Program-made: the position numbers and the translations under genes | Shown here: positions 53,544 through 61,269 of the stretch, one piece after another | Numbering within the stretch: the first letter of the stretch is position 1 | Layout: every line of letters begins with the position of its first letter | Assembly (NCBI RefSeq): GCF_001465345.1 | Contig: NZ_CP013655.1 | Location: 2,218,102 to 2,282,101 of the forward strand | Reading direction: 5' to 3' | Source: Enterococcus rotai | Lineage (GTDB): Bacteria; Bacillota; Bacilli; Lactobacillales; Enterococcaceae | DNA length: 64,000 nt | Notes under the pieces: generated by a model | The model's input: the letters and a program-made list of their open reading frames with translations, nothing else | Told to the model about the DNA's origin: nothing | Database searches by the model: none

Positions 53544-54578
53544 ATGACAGCAATCAATTTTGCCGTAATCGGCTATGGCGGGATGGGTTCATACCATATC
53601 CATAATATTATGCCTAATGAAAACGAACGAATCCATGTCGTTGGAACTTACGATATTTCAGGCGAACGTCAAAAAATTTCCAGTCAACACAAGCATAAAA
53701 TCTACCATTCACTAGAAGAAGTCCTAACCGATGAAACGATCGAAGCAGTGTTGATCGCTACGCCAAATGATTCACATAAAGATCTAGCAATCCAAGCTTT
53801 GAAAGTTGGAAAACATGTTGTCTGTGAAAAACCAGTCACCATGAATGTAGAAGAATTGGACGAAGTGCTAAAGGTCGCTAAAGAGACAGGTCAAACCTTT
53901 ATGGTTCATCAAAACCGACGCTGGGACCCTGATTTTTTGATCACACGAGAATTATACAAAAAACAACAAATCGGAGAATTATTCCAAATCGAATCACGCG
54001 TTCAAGGAGCAAATGGCATCCCGGGTGATTGGCGTCATGAGTTAAAACATGGCGGCGGTATGCTTTTAGATTGGGGTGTCCATTTATTAGATCAACTATT
54101 ATTTTTAGTGGATAGCCGAATCGAAAAAGTATCTGCCGATTTAAGCTATATTCTTGGCGATGAGGTGGATGATGGCTTTATCACGTATATTATTTTTGAA
54201 AATGGCATTCGAGCAATTATCGAAGTTGGGACAACTAATTATACAAAATTACCTCGCTGGTATTTAAAAGGAACCCAAGGAACAGCCGTCATCCAAGATT
54301 GGGATCTTTCTGGTGAGATGATCGTTGATTCAGGCAAGAAAAATATCCAAGCACCAAAACCAATTCAAGCAGGCGTTGGTTTGACTAAAACCATGGCGCC
54401 ACCATCAGAAGAAGCAACCGAGACGGTAGCATTACCCAAGGTTACTGCAGAATATGACACATTTTATAAAAATTTTTACAAAGTTGTTAGGGAACAAGCA
54501 GAACCCGTAGTTAAAAATGAAGAAGTCCGTCAAGTGATGGTTCTGATCGAAGAAATCTTTAAAGCAGCAAAAAGATGA
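53544..54578 (+). CDS. Gfo/Idh/MocA-family oxidoreductase (second)
   Basis: 344 residues. Rossmann start NFAVIGYGGMGSYHIHNIMP, EAVLIATPNDSHKDLAIQAL and the catalytic Lys in VCEKPVTMNVEELDEVL. The substrate part contains HGGGMLLDWGVHLLDQLLFL. It shares only family-level similarity with the protein at 50172, so the two probably act on different steps or substrates of the same sugar route. A terminator follows. Confidence 0.9.
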   Translation: MTAINFAVIGYGGMGSYHIHNIMPNENERIHVVGTYDISGERQKISSQHKHKIYHSLEEVLTDETIEAVLIATPNDSHKDLAIQALKVGKHVVCEKPVTMNVEELDEVLKVAKETGQTFMVHQNRRWDPDFLITRELYKKQQIGELFQIESRVQGANGIPGDWRHELKHGGGMLLDWGVHLLDQLLFLVDSRIEKVSADLSYILGDEVDDGFITYIIFENGIRAIIEVGTTNYTKLPRWYLKGTQGTAVIQDWDLSGEMIVDSGKKNIQAPKPIQAGVGLTKTMAPPSEEATETVALPKVTAEYDTFYKNFYKVVREQAEPVVKNEEVRQVMVLIEEIFKAAKR

Positions 54579-54606
54579 ATCAAATGAACGAAATAGCTTC
54601 ATCCTA

Positions 54607-54645
54607 AAAGTAAAGTTCCCTAAATAGGGTACTTTACTTTTTTTT
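54607..54645 (+). terminator. Strong intrinsic terminator
   Basis: AAAGTAAAGTTCCCT pairs with AGGGTACTTTACTTT around AAAT, followed by TTTTT. Confidence 0.88.
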
Positions 54646-54702
54646 AGACTAAGCATAAAATATTAAAGAGCGGATTTAGGAAGAAGAAAAGGGAGAGTAT
54701 TT

Positions 54703-56538
54703 GTGAAAAAAAAATTACAATTATTTAAAAAGAAACCAATTAAGTATTCATTGATCATAGTTGGAATGATTTTGTTGGTTTTTATCAGCAACTTATACTT
54801 ACAGTGGTGTCAAAACGAATTATCATTTGATTTAGTAGCTAAATTTGCTTTTTCTTGGCATACTGAAAAATTTATTTTAGGTAGTCTAGTCTTGTTGCTA
54901 TTTTTATTATTTCTATGTAGTGTAGCAGGTTCACTAATACTTGGAAGTGTCCTGTATGCAATTACGATCGGAATTTTAGGCTTTGCAGATTATCAAAAAA
55001 TGTTTTACCGAACTGAGCCGATTTATCCAGATGATTTAAAAATGATTACGGAATTTGGTTTATTAAGAGAAATGATTGGAACGATTCCTTTTGTTATTAT
55101 TATATTGATTGCAGCAATCGGTTTATTCTTTTTCGGCAGAGCCATTTATAAAAGCCGTCTGTTATCGAAAAAATGGCAGATCATACGAATCTCAGGCATA
55201 GTTATCACAGCAGCACTATTGCTGTATGTCAGCGATTTTAACAACCCAAATAATTTATTAAGGAAAGCCTATAACAAAACAGCGTTATGGATTCCCTATA
55301 GTCAAAAAATGAATTATTACAATACTGGATTTATGGGTGGATTTTTGTATAACTTAAAAGTTGATGCCATGGATAAACCAAAAAACTACTCAAAAAAGAC
55401 CATTGAAGACATCACGACTAAATACACAAAAACAGCTCAAGCAACAAACAGTTTATCTGAAGAAAAGCCAAATATTATTTTTGTGATGAGTGAAAGTTTT
55501 TCAAATCCGCAAAATTTAAACGGTGTGACCGTCAATAAAGATCCTTTAAAAGAGTATTATGATATTGCAAAAACAACCTATAGTGGTCAAATGCTCTCGC
55601 AGAATTATGGTGGGGGAACAGCGAATATTGAATTTGAGGCACTGACCAGTTTCTCCATGGAATTATTCAATCCTCAACTGACAACGCCATACACAATGCT
55701 GATCCCTAAAATGAAGGAAGTTCCGTCGATTGTTTCGTTATTGAATCAGCAGGACTATCAAACAACCGCGATTCATCCTTATAATACATCGATGTATAAG
55801 CGTAAAGATGTCTATCAGACGATGGGCTTCGATCAGTTTATCAGTGAAGATACGATGAAATACACAGAAACACTTGAAAATAATCCTTATATTTCTGATG
55901 AGTCGGCATATAAAGAAGTATTCGATTTATTAAAAGAGGATCAAAAGCCGCAATTCGTTCATTTGGTAACGATGCAAACGCATATGCCATATAGCGATAA
56001 ATACAAGAGCTCAGATTACTCTTCACAAAGTTTAGGAAACAAAAAAGCAATCGATAGCTACATGCAAGATGTTGCCTATAGCAGTGAAGCATTGAAACAA
56101 TTTACAAGTTCATTGAAGGAGCTCAAAAGACGGACATTAGTTGTTTTTTGGGGTGATCATTTGCCTAGTATTTACTCAGATGAGATCAAATCGGCTAACG
56201 ATGAAGTAAAAATACACCAAACGGAATTCTTAATGTATGACAATCAAGGAAAACTTAGCGAGAGAAACATACATGATGCAGTTACAAGTCCTTTTTACTT
56301 TACGCCTTCATTATTTGAACAAAGCGGCATGCAAATGACTGGTTTTTATCAATTGCTATCTGAATTAGAAAAACAAGTTCCAGCTTTTGAGAAAAGCTTC
56401 TATTATAAGGATAAACAATGGAGTAAAACACTTGCTCTAAATAAAGCACAAGAAGAATTATACGAAGACTATCGCTTGATTCAATATGATATTGTTTCTG
56501 GAGAAAATTATAGCTTAAAAACAGATTTTTTTAAATGA
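54703..56538 (+). CDS. LTA-synthase-like phosphoglycerol transferase
   Basis: 611 residues from GTG 54703, with GGGAG upstream. Five membrane helices occupy about residues 15-180. An extracellular sulfatase-type domain follows: IIFVMSESFSNPQNLNG, the nucleophile Thr in QNYGGGTANIEFEALTSFS (about 305), FVHLVTMQTHMPYSDKY and VVFWGDHLPSIY with the metal-binding Asp/His. It should transfer glycerol phosphate or a similar group to surface glycans. The family includes LtaS and wall-modifying paralogues; the exact acceptor is unknown. Confidence 0.88.
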   Translation: MKKKLQLFKKKPIKYSLIIVGMILLVFISNLYLQWCQNELSFDLVAKFAFSWHTEKFILGSLVLLLFLLFLCSVAGSLILGSVLYAITIGILGFADYQKMFYRTEPIYPDDLKMITEFGLLREMIGTIPFVIIILIAAIGLFFFGRAIYKSRLLSKKWQIIRISGIVITAALLLYVSDFNNPNNLLRKAYNKTALWIPYSQKMNYYNTGFMGGFLYNLKVDAMDKPKNYSKKTIEDITTKYTKTAQATNSLSEEKPNIIFVMSESFSNPQNLNGVTVNKDPLKEYYDIAKTTYSGQMLSQNYGGGTANIEFEALTSFSMELFNPQLTTPYTMLIPKMKEVPSIVSLLNQQDYQTTAIHPYNTSMYKRKDVYQTMGFDQFISEDTMKYTETLENNPYISDESAYKEVFDLLKEDQKPQFVHLVTMQTHMPYSDKYKSSDYSSQSLGNKKAIDSYMQDVAYSSEALKQFTSSLKELKRRTLVVFWGDHLPSIYSDEIKSANDEVKIHQTEFLMYDNQGKLSERNIHDAVTSPFYFTPSLFEQSGMQMTGFYQLLSELEKQVPAFEKSFYYKDKQWSKTLALNKAQEELYEDYRLIQYDIVSGENYSLKTDFFK

Positions 56539-56565
56539 AACAAATGAGGTGAAAAGGAGTAAACG

Positions 56566-57321
56566 ATGAGCTTTAAAAAGAAAGATAATCAAACGTATTA
56601 TAATCCGATTCGTCGTGCCGTGTTGAACCACCAAATGATTCAACCAGGTGATAAAGTTGCAATTGGGATGAGTGGTGGCAAAGACAGCACAAGCTTGTTG
56701 TATTTTCTAGATATGATCAGCAAGCAAAAACGCTTAGGCTTTGAATTTGAAATCGTGCCGATCACATTAGCTATGGGGTTTGATATGGATATCAGCCCTT
56801 TGCAGGAATTTGTGGAAGGATTAGGGTATGAGCTGGACATTGTGCCGACTAATATTGCCCAAGTTGTCTTTGATATCCGAGAAGAACGCTCACCGTGTTC
56901 GCTTTGCGCCAAATTACGTCGAGGAATTTTGTATAAGCGTGCCAAAGAAGTTGGCTGCAATAAAGTGGCTTTAGGTCATCACCTAGATGATGCTATCGAA
57001 ACGTATTTTATGAATTTTCTATTTCACGGTCAAATGGCTAGCTTTGATCCGATGAGCTATTTATCCAAAACAGATATCACCTTGATTCGCCCTTTACTTT
57101 ATCTAGAAGAAAAACAGATCATTCAGTTTGTTCAAAGAGAAGAGCTCCCTGTGATTTTCAATCCATGTCCTGTTGATAAGAAAACCAAACGGGAAGAAAT
57201 CAAACATCTTGTAAGTGGGTTAGCCCAAAGTTACCCTGATATTCGAGAGAAATTTATCATGGGGTTGGAGCAAGGGACATCTGAAAATTTTTGGACAAAG
57301 TCACTGCTATCACCTGAGTGA
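56566..57321 (+). CDS. TtcA-family PP-loop ATPase
   Basis: 251 residues. PP-loop VAIGMSGGKDSTSLLYFLDM, the C-x-x-C of RSPCSLCAKLRRGILYKRAK, and KVALGHHLDDAIETYFMN are as in TtcA, which makes 2-thiocytidine in tRNA. A third conserved Cys lies in IFNPCPVDKKTKREEIK, so the iron-sulfur site (CxxC plus C) is complete. AGGTGAAAAGGAG precedes the ATG. Confidence 0.87.
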   Translation: MSFKKKDNQTYYNPIRRAVLNHQMIQPGDKVAIGMSGGKDSTSLLYFLDMISKQKRLGFEFEIVPITLAMGFDMDISPLQEFVEGLGYELDIVPTNIAQVVFDIREERSPCSLCAKLRRGILYKRAKEVGCNKVALGHHLDDAIETYFMNFLFHGQMASFDPMSYLSKTDITLIRPLLYLEEKQIIQFVQREELPVIFNPCPVDKKTKREEIKHLVSGLAQSYPDIREKFIMGLEQGTSENFWTKSLLSPE

Positions 57322-57334
57322 AAAAAGGAGTACT

Positions 57335-57742
57335 ATGAAAAAAATTATTGTGTTGTTTTTGTTGGTACTTGGTGGTTGTTCGAAAATAGAGCCATCGAAA
57401 ACTGAAGAAGTAAACCCTAAAGCAATTGAAAGCAAACAAGTCGAATTTGAATTTAAAGGGAAAAAATTGCTCATTACGAATCACTCGGAAAAGATTATGA
57501 CATTGATAGAAACTGATACAACCTATTCTATAGAAGAAAAGGGAAAATGGCAGACGATCGATCAAATTTCAGGTTCGCTTTCAATTACGTACAATGTGTT
57601 AAGTAAAGAAGTGTACGAATACGATCTTACCAAAGAACTGTCGGAAATTGGTACCAATAAAATCAAAGTGACAGTTGTTTATACCTTTGAAACTGGTGAT
57701 GAAACAAACCAATATGAAAAAGAGCTGATCTACAAAGAATAG
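57335..57742 (+). CDS. Small lipoprotein, unknown
   Basis: 135 residues. The lipobox VLGGC gives lipidation at Cys15. The mature part has strands (KQVEFEFKGKKLLITNHSEK, TDTTYSIEEKGKWQTIDQI) but no recognised domain. AAAGGAG lies upstream, 13 bases after the TtcA gene, so the two may be one operon. Confidence 0.75.
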   Translation: MKKIIVLFLLVLGGCSKIEPSKTEEVNPKAIESKQVEFEFKGKKLLITNHSEKIMTLIETDTTYSIEEKGKWQTIDQISGSLSITYNVLSKEVYEYDLTKELSEIGTNKIKVTVVYTFETGDETNQYEKELIYKE

Positions 57743-57761
57743 CAGGAACTGCAAACTATTG

Positions 57762-57810
57762 AAACACAAAAAGACCACCTGAATATCTATCAGATGGCCT
57801 TTTTGTGTTT
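57762..57810. terminator. Bidirectional terminator
   Basis: AAACACAAAAAGACCACCTGA (57762-57782) pairs with TCAGATGGCCTTTTTGTGTTT (57790-57810) with minor mismatch. It separates the lipoprotein from the convergent SDR gene. Confidence 0.88.
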
Positions 57811-58783
57811 ATGAGGGATCGACGCATTTTGCTAGTGTTTCCTTAATAGAGGCAACCACATCATAATGTTTCACATTCAACGTAGGGAAGGTATCATTAG
57901 GATCTAGATACAAATCATATTCCTGCATCATCGCTGATTTTGTCGAATGAATACCATGTTCCAAACCAGCTTTTGCCGCTTCAGCATCAATACCTTCGTA
58001 AATGGCTTTGACATCATTATAAGAAACGACTGGGACTGCTGTATCTTGTCCTAAAGCGTCGACCATCATTTGATAAAATTCTTGATATTTCATATTGGTA
58101 TCACCAATTGCATACGTGCTGCGGTGTGTCCCGTTTTCCATGGCACCAACGGCGGCCTCAGCAACTTGTTCAACAGTTACCATTGCAGTGCCGCCTTTTA
58201 GTGCTGGGAAAACATCTTGACCTTTGATTTGTTCTGTAAACATTTTCCATAGCGGTTCACGGCCTGGCATTGTACCGAAAATATAAGGCAGACGTAAAGA
58301 GGTTACAGTCATGCTGCCGTCACCTTCTGCAAAAGCTACTTGTTCTTGTAATAAGCGCATCATTGGGTAAGCCTCAAGTGTTAAATTTGATTCAGGCAAA
58401 CGCTCAGCGAATTCAGCAAAGTAAGAGCCAAAAACAACAAAATCTTTCACACCAGCTTCTTTAGCCAAGTAAGCTAAACGTTGAGTAGGCAATACATTTG
58501 CTTCGTAGAAAAATTTAGACGCAGGTTTTTTCGGAACGACACGTTCGTCTGCTCCAGCTGCATAAATAAAACCAACACAACCTTCAAGCATGGCTAAGAT
58601 TGCTTCATCTGTCATATCATTGATATTTCCCAGAGTGACTGAAACATCACTAGAAAATAAATCCTCAGCTGGCATTGGCGGTAAAGAAATCGTAGCGACT
58701 TCATAGCCTTTTTTCAATAATTCTTCCGTTGTATAATACCCTAAAAAACCAGTTCCACCTAACACAAAAACTTTTTTACTCAT
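57809..58783 (-). CDS. NAD-dependent epimerase/dehydratase-type SDR protein
   Basis: 324 residues. The start KKVFVLGGTGFLGYYTTEEL carries the extended-SDR G-x-x-G-x-x-G motif. It continues GFIYAAGADERVVPKKPASK, where the usual Tyr-x-x-x-Lys active site is not clearly seen, and LRLPYIFGTMPGREPLWKMF. It may act as an NAD(P)-binding redox or sensor protein rather than a true epimerase. AGGAGG lies upstream on the minus strand, and it is divergent from the AraC gene at 58912. Confidence 0.8.
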   Translation of the reverse strand: MSKKVFVLGGTGFLGYYTTEELLKKGYEVATISLPPMPAEDLFSSDVSVTLGNINDMTDEAILAMLEGCVGFIYAAGADERVVPKKPASKFFYEANVLPTQRLAYLAKEAGVKDFVVFGSYFAEFAERLPESNLTLEAYPMMRLLQEQVAFAEGDGSMTVTSLRLPYIFGTMPGREPLWKMFTEQIKGQDVFPALKGGTAMVTVEQVAEAAVGAMENGTHRSTYAIGDTNMKYQEFYQMMVDALGQDTAVPVVSYNDVKAIYEGIDAEAAKAGLEHGIHSTKSAMMQEYDLYLDPNDTFPTLNVKHYDVVASIKETLAKCVDPS

Positions 58784-58807
58784 GAGTAAAACCTCCTAAA
58801 ATCTATT

Positions 58808-58842
58808 TGTGATATGAATCACATGTACAACTATAGTATAAT
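58808..58842. promoter_or_regulatory. CRP/FNR-type palindrome and -10 in divergent promoter region
   Basis: TGTGATATGAATCACA (58808-58823) matches the TGTGA-N6-TCACA consensus of CRP/FNR-family sites. TATAAT (58837-58842) follows 13 bases later for the + strand gene, with no good -35, as in activator-dependent promoters. Confidence 0.6.
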
Positions 58843-58911
58843 CGTAATGAAGAGGAAATGTTGGACGCGAGAAATACAATTCTTATCCTAAATGAACAAA
58901 GGAGTGGTGTT

Positions 58912-60120
58912 ATGAAAGCAAGTCTTCCTTATACTGGAACTAGTTACTATGGTTTTGAATTAACAAAAGCTGATTTTATTGTAAGAAACGAACGGTACAA
59001 AACTGCAACGGCTAAGACGAGCCGTATGACTGTTCAATTTCTTTTTATAAAAAACGGTTCTGGAAAAGTTCAGATCAATAATCAAGAATACCTAGTGGAA
59101 AAGGGGAGTGTACTTTGGCTATTTTCATATCATGTGTATCATTTTGTTGAAATTTATGAAGAAATCCAAGCCATCACTTTTGACCTTTCTTTAAATGTTT
59201 TAATGTTGTCCTCCTTGACTACCCGTTCGGTTGAACAGCATATGAGTTTTTTTGAATATTGGGACACACCTGTTCTTAAATGTGAAGAGAAGGACTTTAC
59301 GTATTTATTAACGATTTTTACCCATGGACTGCAAGAATATGAGCAACAAGAGCGACTCTACGATCTATCGTTGCTTGCGGATTTATATCAAGTAATTGTC
59401 TGGTTTGAACGAACGGCAAGACATCAATGGACTCGTGAAAAACCAATTCGTGAGATCAGCTCCAAAATTTTGTTATATGTTCATTTTCATTATAGAGAAG
59501 AGTTGCTACTCAACGAAATAGCGGATAAATTTAAAAGTACACCGCAAACGATCAATCGAGGACTAAAGAAATTAACGGGAAAAACATTTGTAGAAAATCT
59601 GATTGACGTTCGCATCAATAATGCTTTAGCAATGTTAAAGTTTGAGGAGCTAGATATCGCTTTTATTGCTGATTTTATCGGCTATCGGTCAGTTCCTAGT
59701 TTTAATAAACAATTTAAGGCTATGACAGGTTATTCACCTACAGAAGTTAGAAAAATTAGAGCAACTGATAAGAAAATGAATTCGTTTCGTTTTCAAAACA
59801 GTCTCCCCTTTGAAATCTATACGTATATTAATCAACACTATAGTGAACCAATTTCAATTCAAACCGCAGCTAAATATTTTTATTCTAGCCCAACTAAAAT
59901 CGATCAAATCGTCTTGGATGAGTTTTCAATGACCTTTAATGCGTTGGTAGAATATAATCGAATGTTATTTGCCCGTTCTCTTTTATTGAGCTCATCTAAA
60001 AAGATCAGTGAGATCGCTGAAGCCTGTGGCTATCAGTCGATTCGCACCTTCAACCGGAATTTTTTAACTTTTTGGGGCAATACGCCGAAAAAATATAAAG
60101 AACTGCTGACTAATAAATAG
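58912..60120 (+). CDS. AraC-family regulator with two HTH domains
   Basis: 402 residues from ATG 58912, with AAAGGAGTGG upstream (a frame from 58858 has no site). A cupin-like part (KNGSGKVQINNQEYLVEKGS) is followed by two consecutive AraC-type HTH domains. The first lies at about 182-285: LLYVHFHYREELLLNEIADK, FIADFIGYRSVPSFNKQFKA. The second lies at about 300-400: EIYTYINQHYSEPISIQTAA, KISEIAEACGYQSIRTFNRN. Most AraC proteins have only one. It is divergent from the SDR gene and probably controls it. Confidence 0.85.
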   Translation: MKASLPYTGTSYYGFELTKADFIVRNERYKTATAKTSRMTVQFLFIKNGSGKVQINNQEYLVEKGSVLWLFSYHVYHFVEIYEEIQAITFDLSLNVLMLSSLTTRSVEQHMSFFEYWDTPVLKCEEKDFTYLLTIFTHGLQEYEQQERLYDLSLLADLYQVIVWFERTARHQWTREKPIREISSKILLYVHFHYREELLLNEIADKFKSTPQTINRGLKKLTGKTFVENLIDVRINNALAMLKFEELDIAFIADFIGYRSVPSFNKQFKAMTGYSPTEVRKIRATDKKMNSFRFQNSLPFEIYTYINQHYSEPISIQTAAKYFYSSPTKIDQIVLDEFSMTFNALVEYNRMLFARSLLLSSSKKISEIAEACGYQSIRTFNRNFLTFWGNTPKKYKELLTNK

Positions 60121-60123
60121 AAG

Positions 60124-60175
60124 AAAAAGACAGAATAACTAGTTTCTAAAAATCAACTACTTACTCTGTCTTTTT
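60124..60175. terminator. Bidirectional terminator
   Basis: AAAAAGACAGA (60124-60134) and TCTGTCTTTTT (60165-60175) are perfect inverted copies. It lies between the AraC gene and the convergent bacteriocin operon. Confidence 0.8.
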
Positions 60176-60193
60176 CACATTAAATGAACGAAT

Positions 60194-60352
60194 TTATTTT
60201 CCGTTCCAACCTTTTAGGAAGCCTTTGGCAATTTGGTCGGAGTGTTCAAAGGCTTGTTTGGCAAGATAACCACCGATAGGAATTAATAAAGCTGCTGGCC
60301 CAATGCCACCTTTAATATCTTTTAGTTTTTTTTCTGAAATCACTTTTTTCAA
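60194..60352 (-). CDS. Class II bacteriocin peptide B, double-glycine leader
   Basis: 52 residues from TTG 60352, chosen because AAAGGA then lies 8 bases upstream; ATG 60361 would abut the site. The 16-residue leader MKKVISEKKLKDIKGG ends in Gly-Gly. The 36-residue mature part starts IGPAALLIPIGGYLAKQAFE and carries GFLKG, a G-x-x-x-G motif used for helix pairing in two-peptide bacteriocins. It is the last gene of the minus-strand operon, 10-20 bases after peptide A. Confidence 0.82.
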   Translation of the reverse strand: MKKVISEKKLKDIKGGIGPAALLIPIGGYLAKQAFEHSDQIAKGFLKGWNGK

Positions 60353-60371
60353 AATAATCATTCCTTTCAAA

Positions 60372-60551
60372 TTATCCTTTGATTGCTCCATAGATTCCTT
60401 TTGCAGTACAAACAGGATTCGCAAAATTTAAAGAAGATAATGAACATTTCGTATAGGCTCCTAGGCCAACGCCATAACGTTCCCAAAAACCATCATTACT
60501 TCCACCACAAATCTTTTTTAATTCTTGCTCGTTCAATTCTTTTTTGATCAT
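60372..60551 (-). CDS. Class II bacteriocin peptide A, double-glycine leader
   Basis: 59 residues from ATG 60551, with AGAGGT upstream. The 17-residue leader MIKKELNEQELKKICGG ends in Gly-Gly. The 42-residue mature part (SNDGFWERYGVGLGAYTKCS...) has two Cys that could form a disulfide and two G-x-x-x-G motifs (GVGLG, GAIKG). The YGVG segment is not the YGNGV box of class IIa. Paired with peptide B, it suggests a two-peptide class IIb bacteriocin; each may instead act alone. Confidence 0.82.
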   Translation of the reverse strand: MIKKELNEQELKKICGGSNDGFWERYGVGLGAYTKCSLSSLNFANPVCTAKGIYGAIKG

Positions 60552-60568
60552 TTTCTTACCTCTTTCTT

Positions 60569-60817
60569 TCATTTTTTATTTTTACTTCCTCTCCAATAAA
60601 AGTAGAGAGTCAAAGTTAAAACGATTATTGTAATTCCGATAAAATTCGTTAATAAAAAGCTATCGATTCTAAAATAAATCGATACTGTATCATTAATCCA
60701 ATCCGCAATAATGTAACTGATTATGACACTTATTGTTTTTTCAGTAATAGAAGCTATGTCAATTCCTTTTTCAACTATTTTTATTATCCTGATCCTTTCG
60801 TTAGAAGTCTTTTTCAA
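60569..60817 (-). CDS. Putative bacteriocin immunity protein
   Basis: 82 residues from TTG 60817, with AAAGGAG 11 bases upstream. It has a basic N-terminus, a hydrophobic amphipathic stretch (about 22-42), a strong membrane helix (about 54-74, LLTNFIGITIIVLTLTLYFY) and a basic tail. Small membrane proteins co-transcribed with class II peptides are usually immunity proteins. It is first in the operon, 17 bases before peptide A. Confidence 0.6.
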   Translation of the reverse strand: MKKTSNERIRIIKIVEKGIDIASITEKTISVIISYIIADWINDTVSIYFRIDSFLLTNFIGITIIVLTLTLYFYWRGSKNKK

Positions 60818-60898
60818 TTGTTTTGTTCTCCTTTCGACGATCGTTGATTCTTCATACTGGTACGGCCCTTTTTTTTGCGAGACCTTGCTACATACTTG

Positions 60899-60964
60899 AT
60901 TATATAGTGGCTTATTTAATTTGTGTTAAAAAGATCCTGAATACTGTTGATTTCATTCTTGAAT
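60899..60964 (-). promoter_or_regulatory. Regulated promoter of the bacteriocin operon
   Basis: On the minus strand, ATTCAAGAA (60964-60956) and ATTCAGGAT (60942-60934) are direct repeats with a 22-base period. TATAAT (60904-60899) lies 29 bases further. This spacing is typical of LytTR response-regulator sites at bacteriocin promoters. Confidence 0.72.
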
Positions 60965-60987
60965 GAGCTAAATAGCACTTTTCATTC

Positions 60988-61052
60988 ATTCGAGAACGAT
61001 TTAACCGTGGTTCAGGAAGTTTTTTTATGTTATATAGAAATTGTGTCATACT
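60988..61052 (+). promoter_or_regulatory. Regulated promoter of the inducing-peptide operon
   Basis: ATTCGAGAA (60988-60996) and GTTCAGGAA (61010-61018) are direct repeats with the same 22-base period as on the opposite strand. CATACT (61047-61052) lies 28 bases further as the likely -10. Confidence 0.68.
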
Positions 61053-61086
61053 AAATTTAGTAAATTCATATAGGGAGGGAAAACAA

Positions 61087-61227
61087 ATGGATATCAAAAA
61101 AATTAAGAATGTAAAAAAATGTTCCGATAAACAATTATTGGTTGTAAGAGGAGGAACTAATTTATATAATGGAAAACCAATTTCTAATGTTGCACAGTGT
61201 GTGTTTTCTTTTTTCAAGAAATGTTAA
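61087..61227 (+). CDS. EntF-like bacteriocin-inducing peptide pheromone
   Basis: 46 residues from ATG 61087, with GGGAGG 9 bases upstream. The 23-residue leader ends LLVVRGG. The 23-residue mature peptide contains the pattern GKPxSNxxxCVFSxFKKC, which matches from memory the enterocin induction factor EntF of Enterococcus faecium. Its two Cys probably form a disulfide. It should be exported by the C39 transporter and sensed by the adjacent kinase. Confidence 0.85.
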   Translation: MDIKKIKNVKKCSDKQLLVVRGGTNLYNGKPISNVAQCVFSFFKKC

Positions 61228-61269
61228 ATAGTGATTCTTTTTGATATAATTTAATCAGGAGGGGATCAC

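Noticed and set aside
60372-60551. Class IIa (pediocin-like) bacteriocin
   Set aside because: The YGVG segment lacks the YGNGVxC box and the first Cys positions do not fit.
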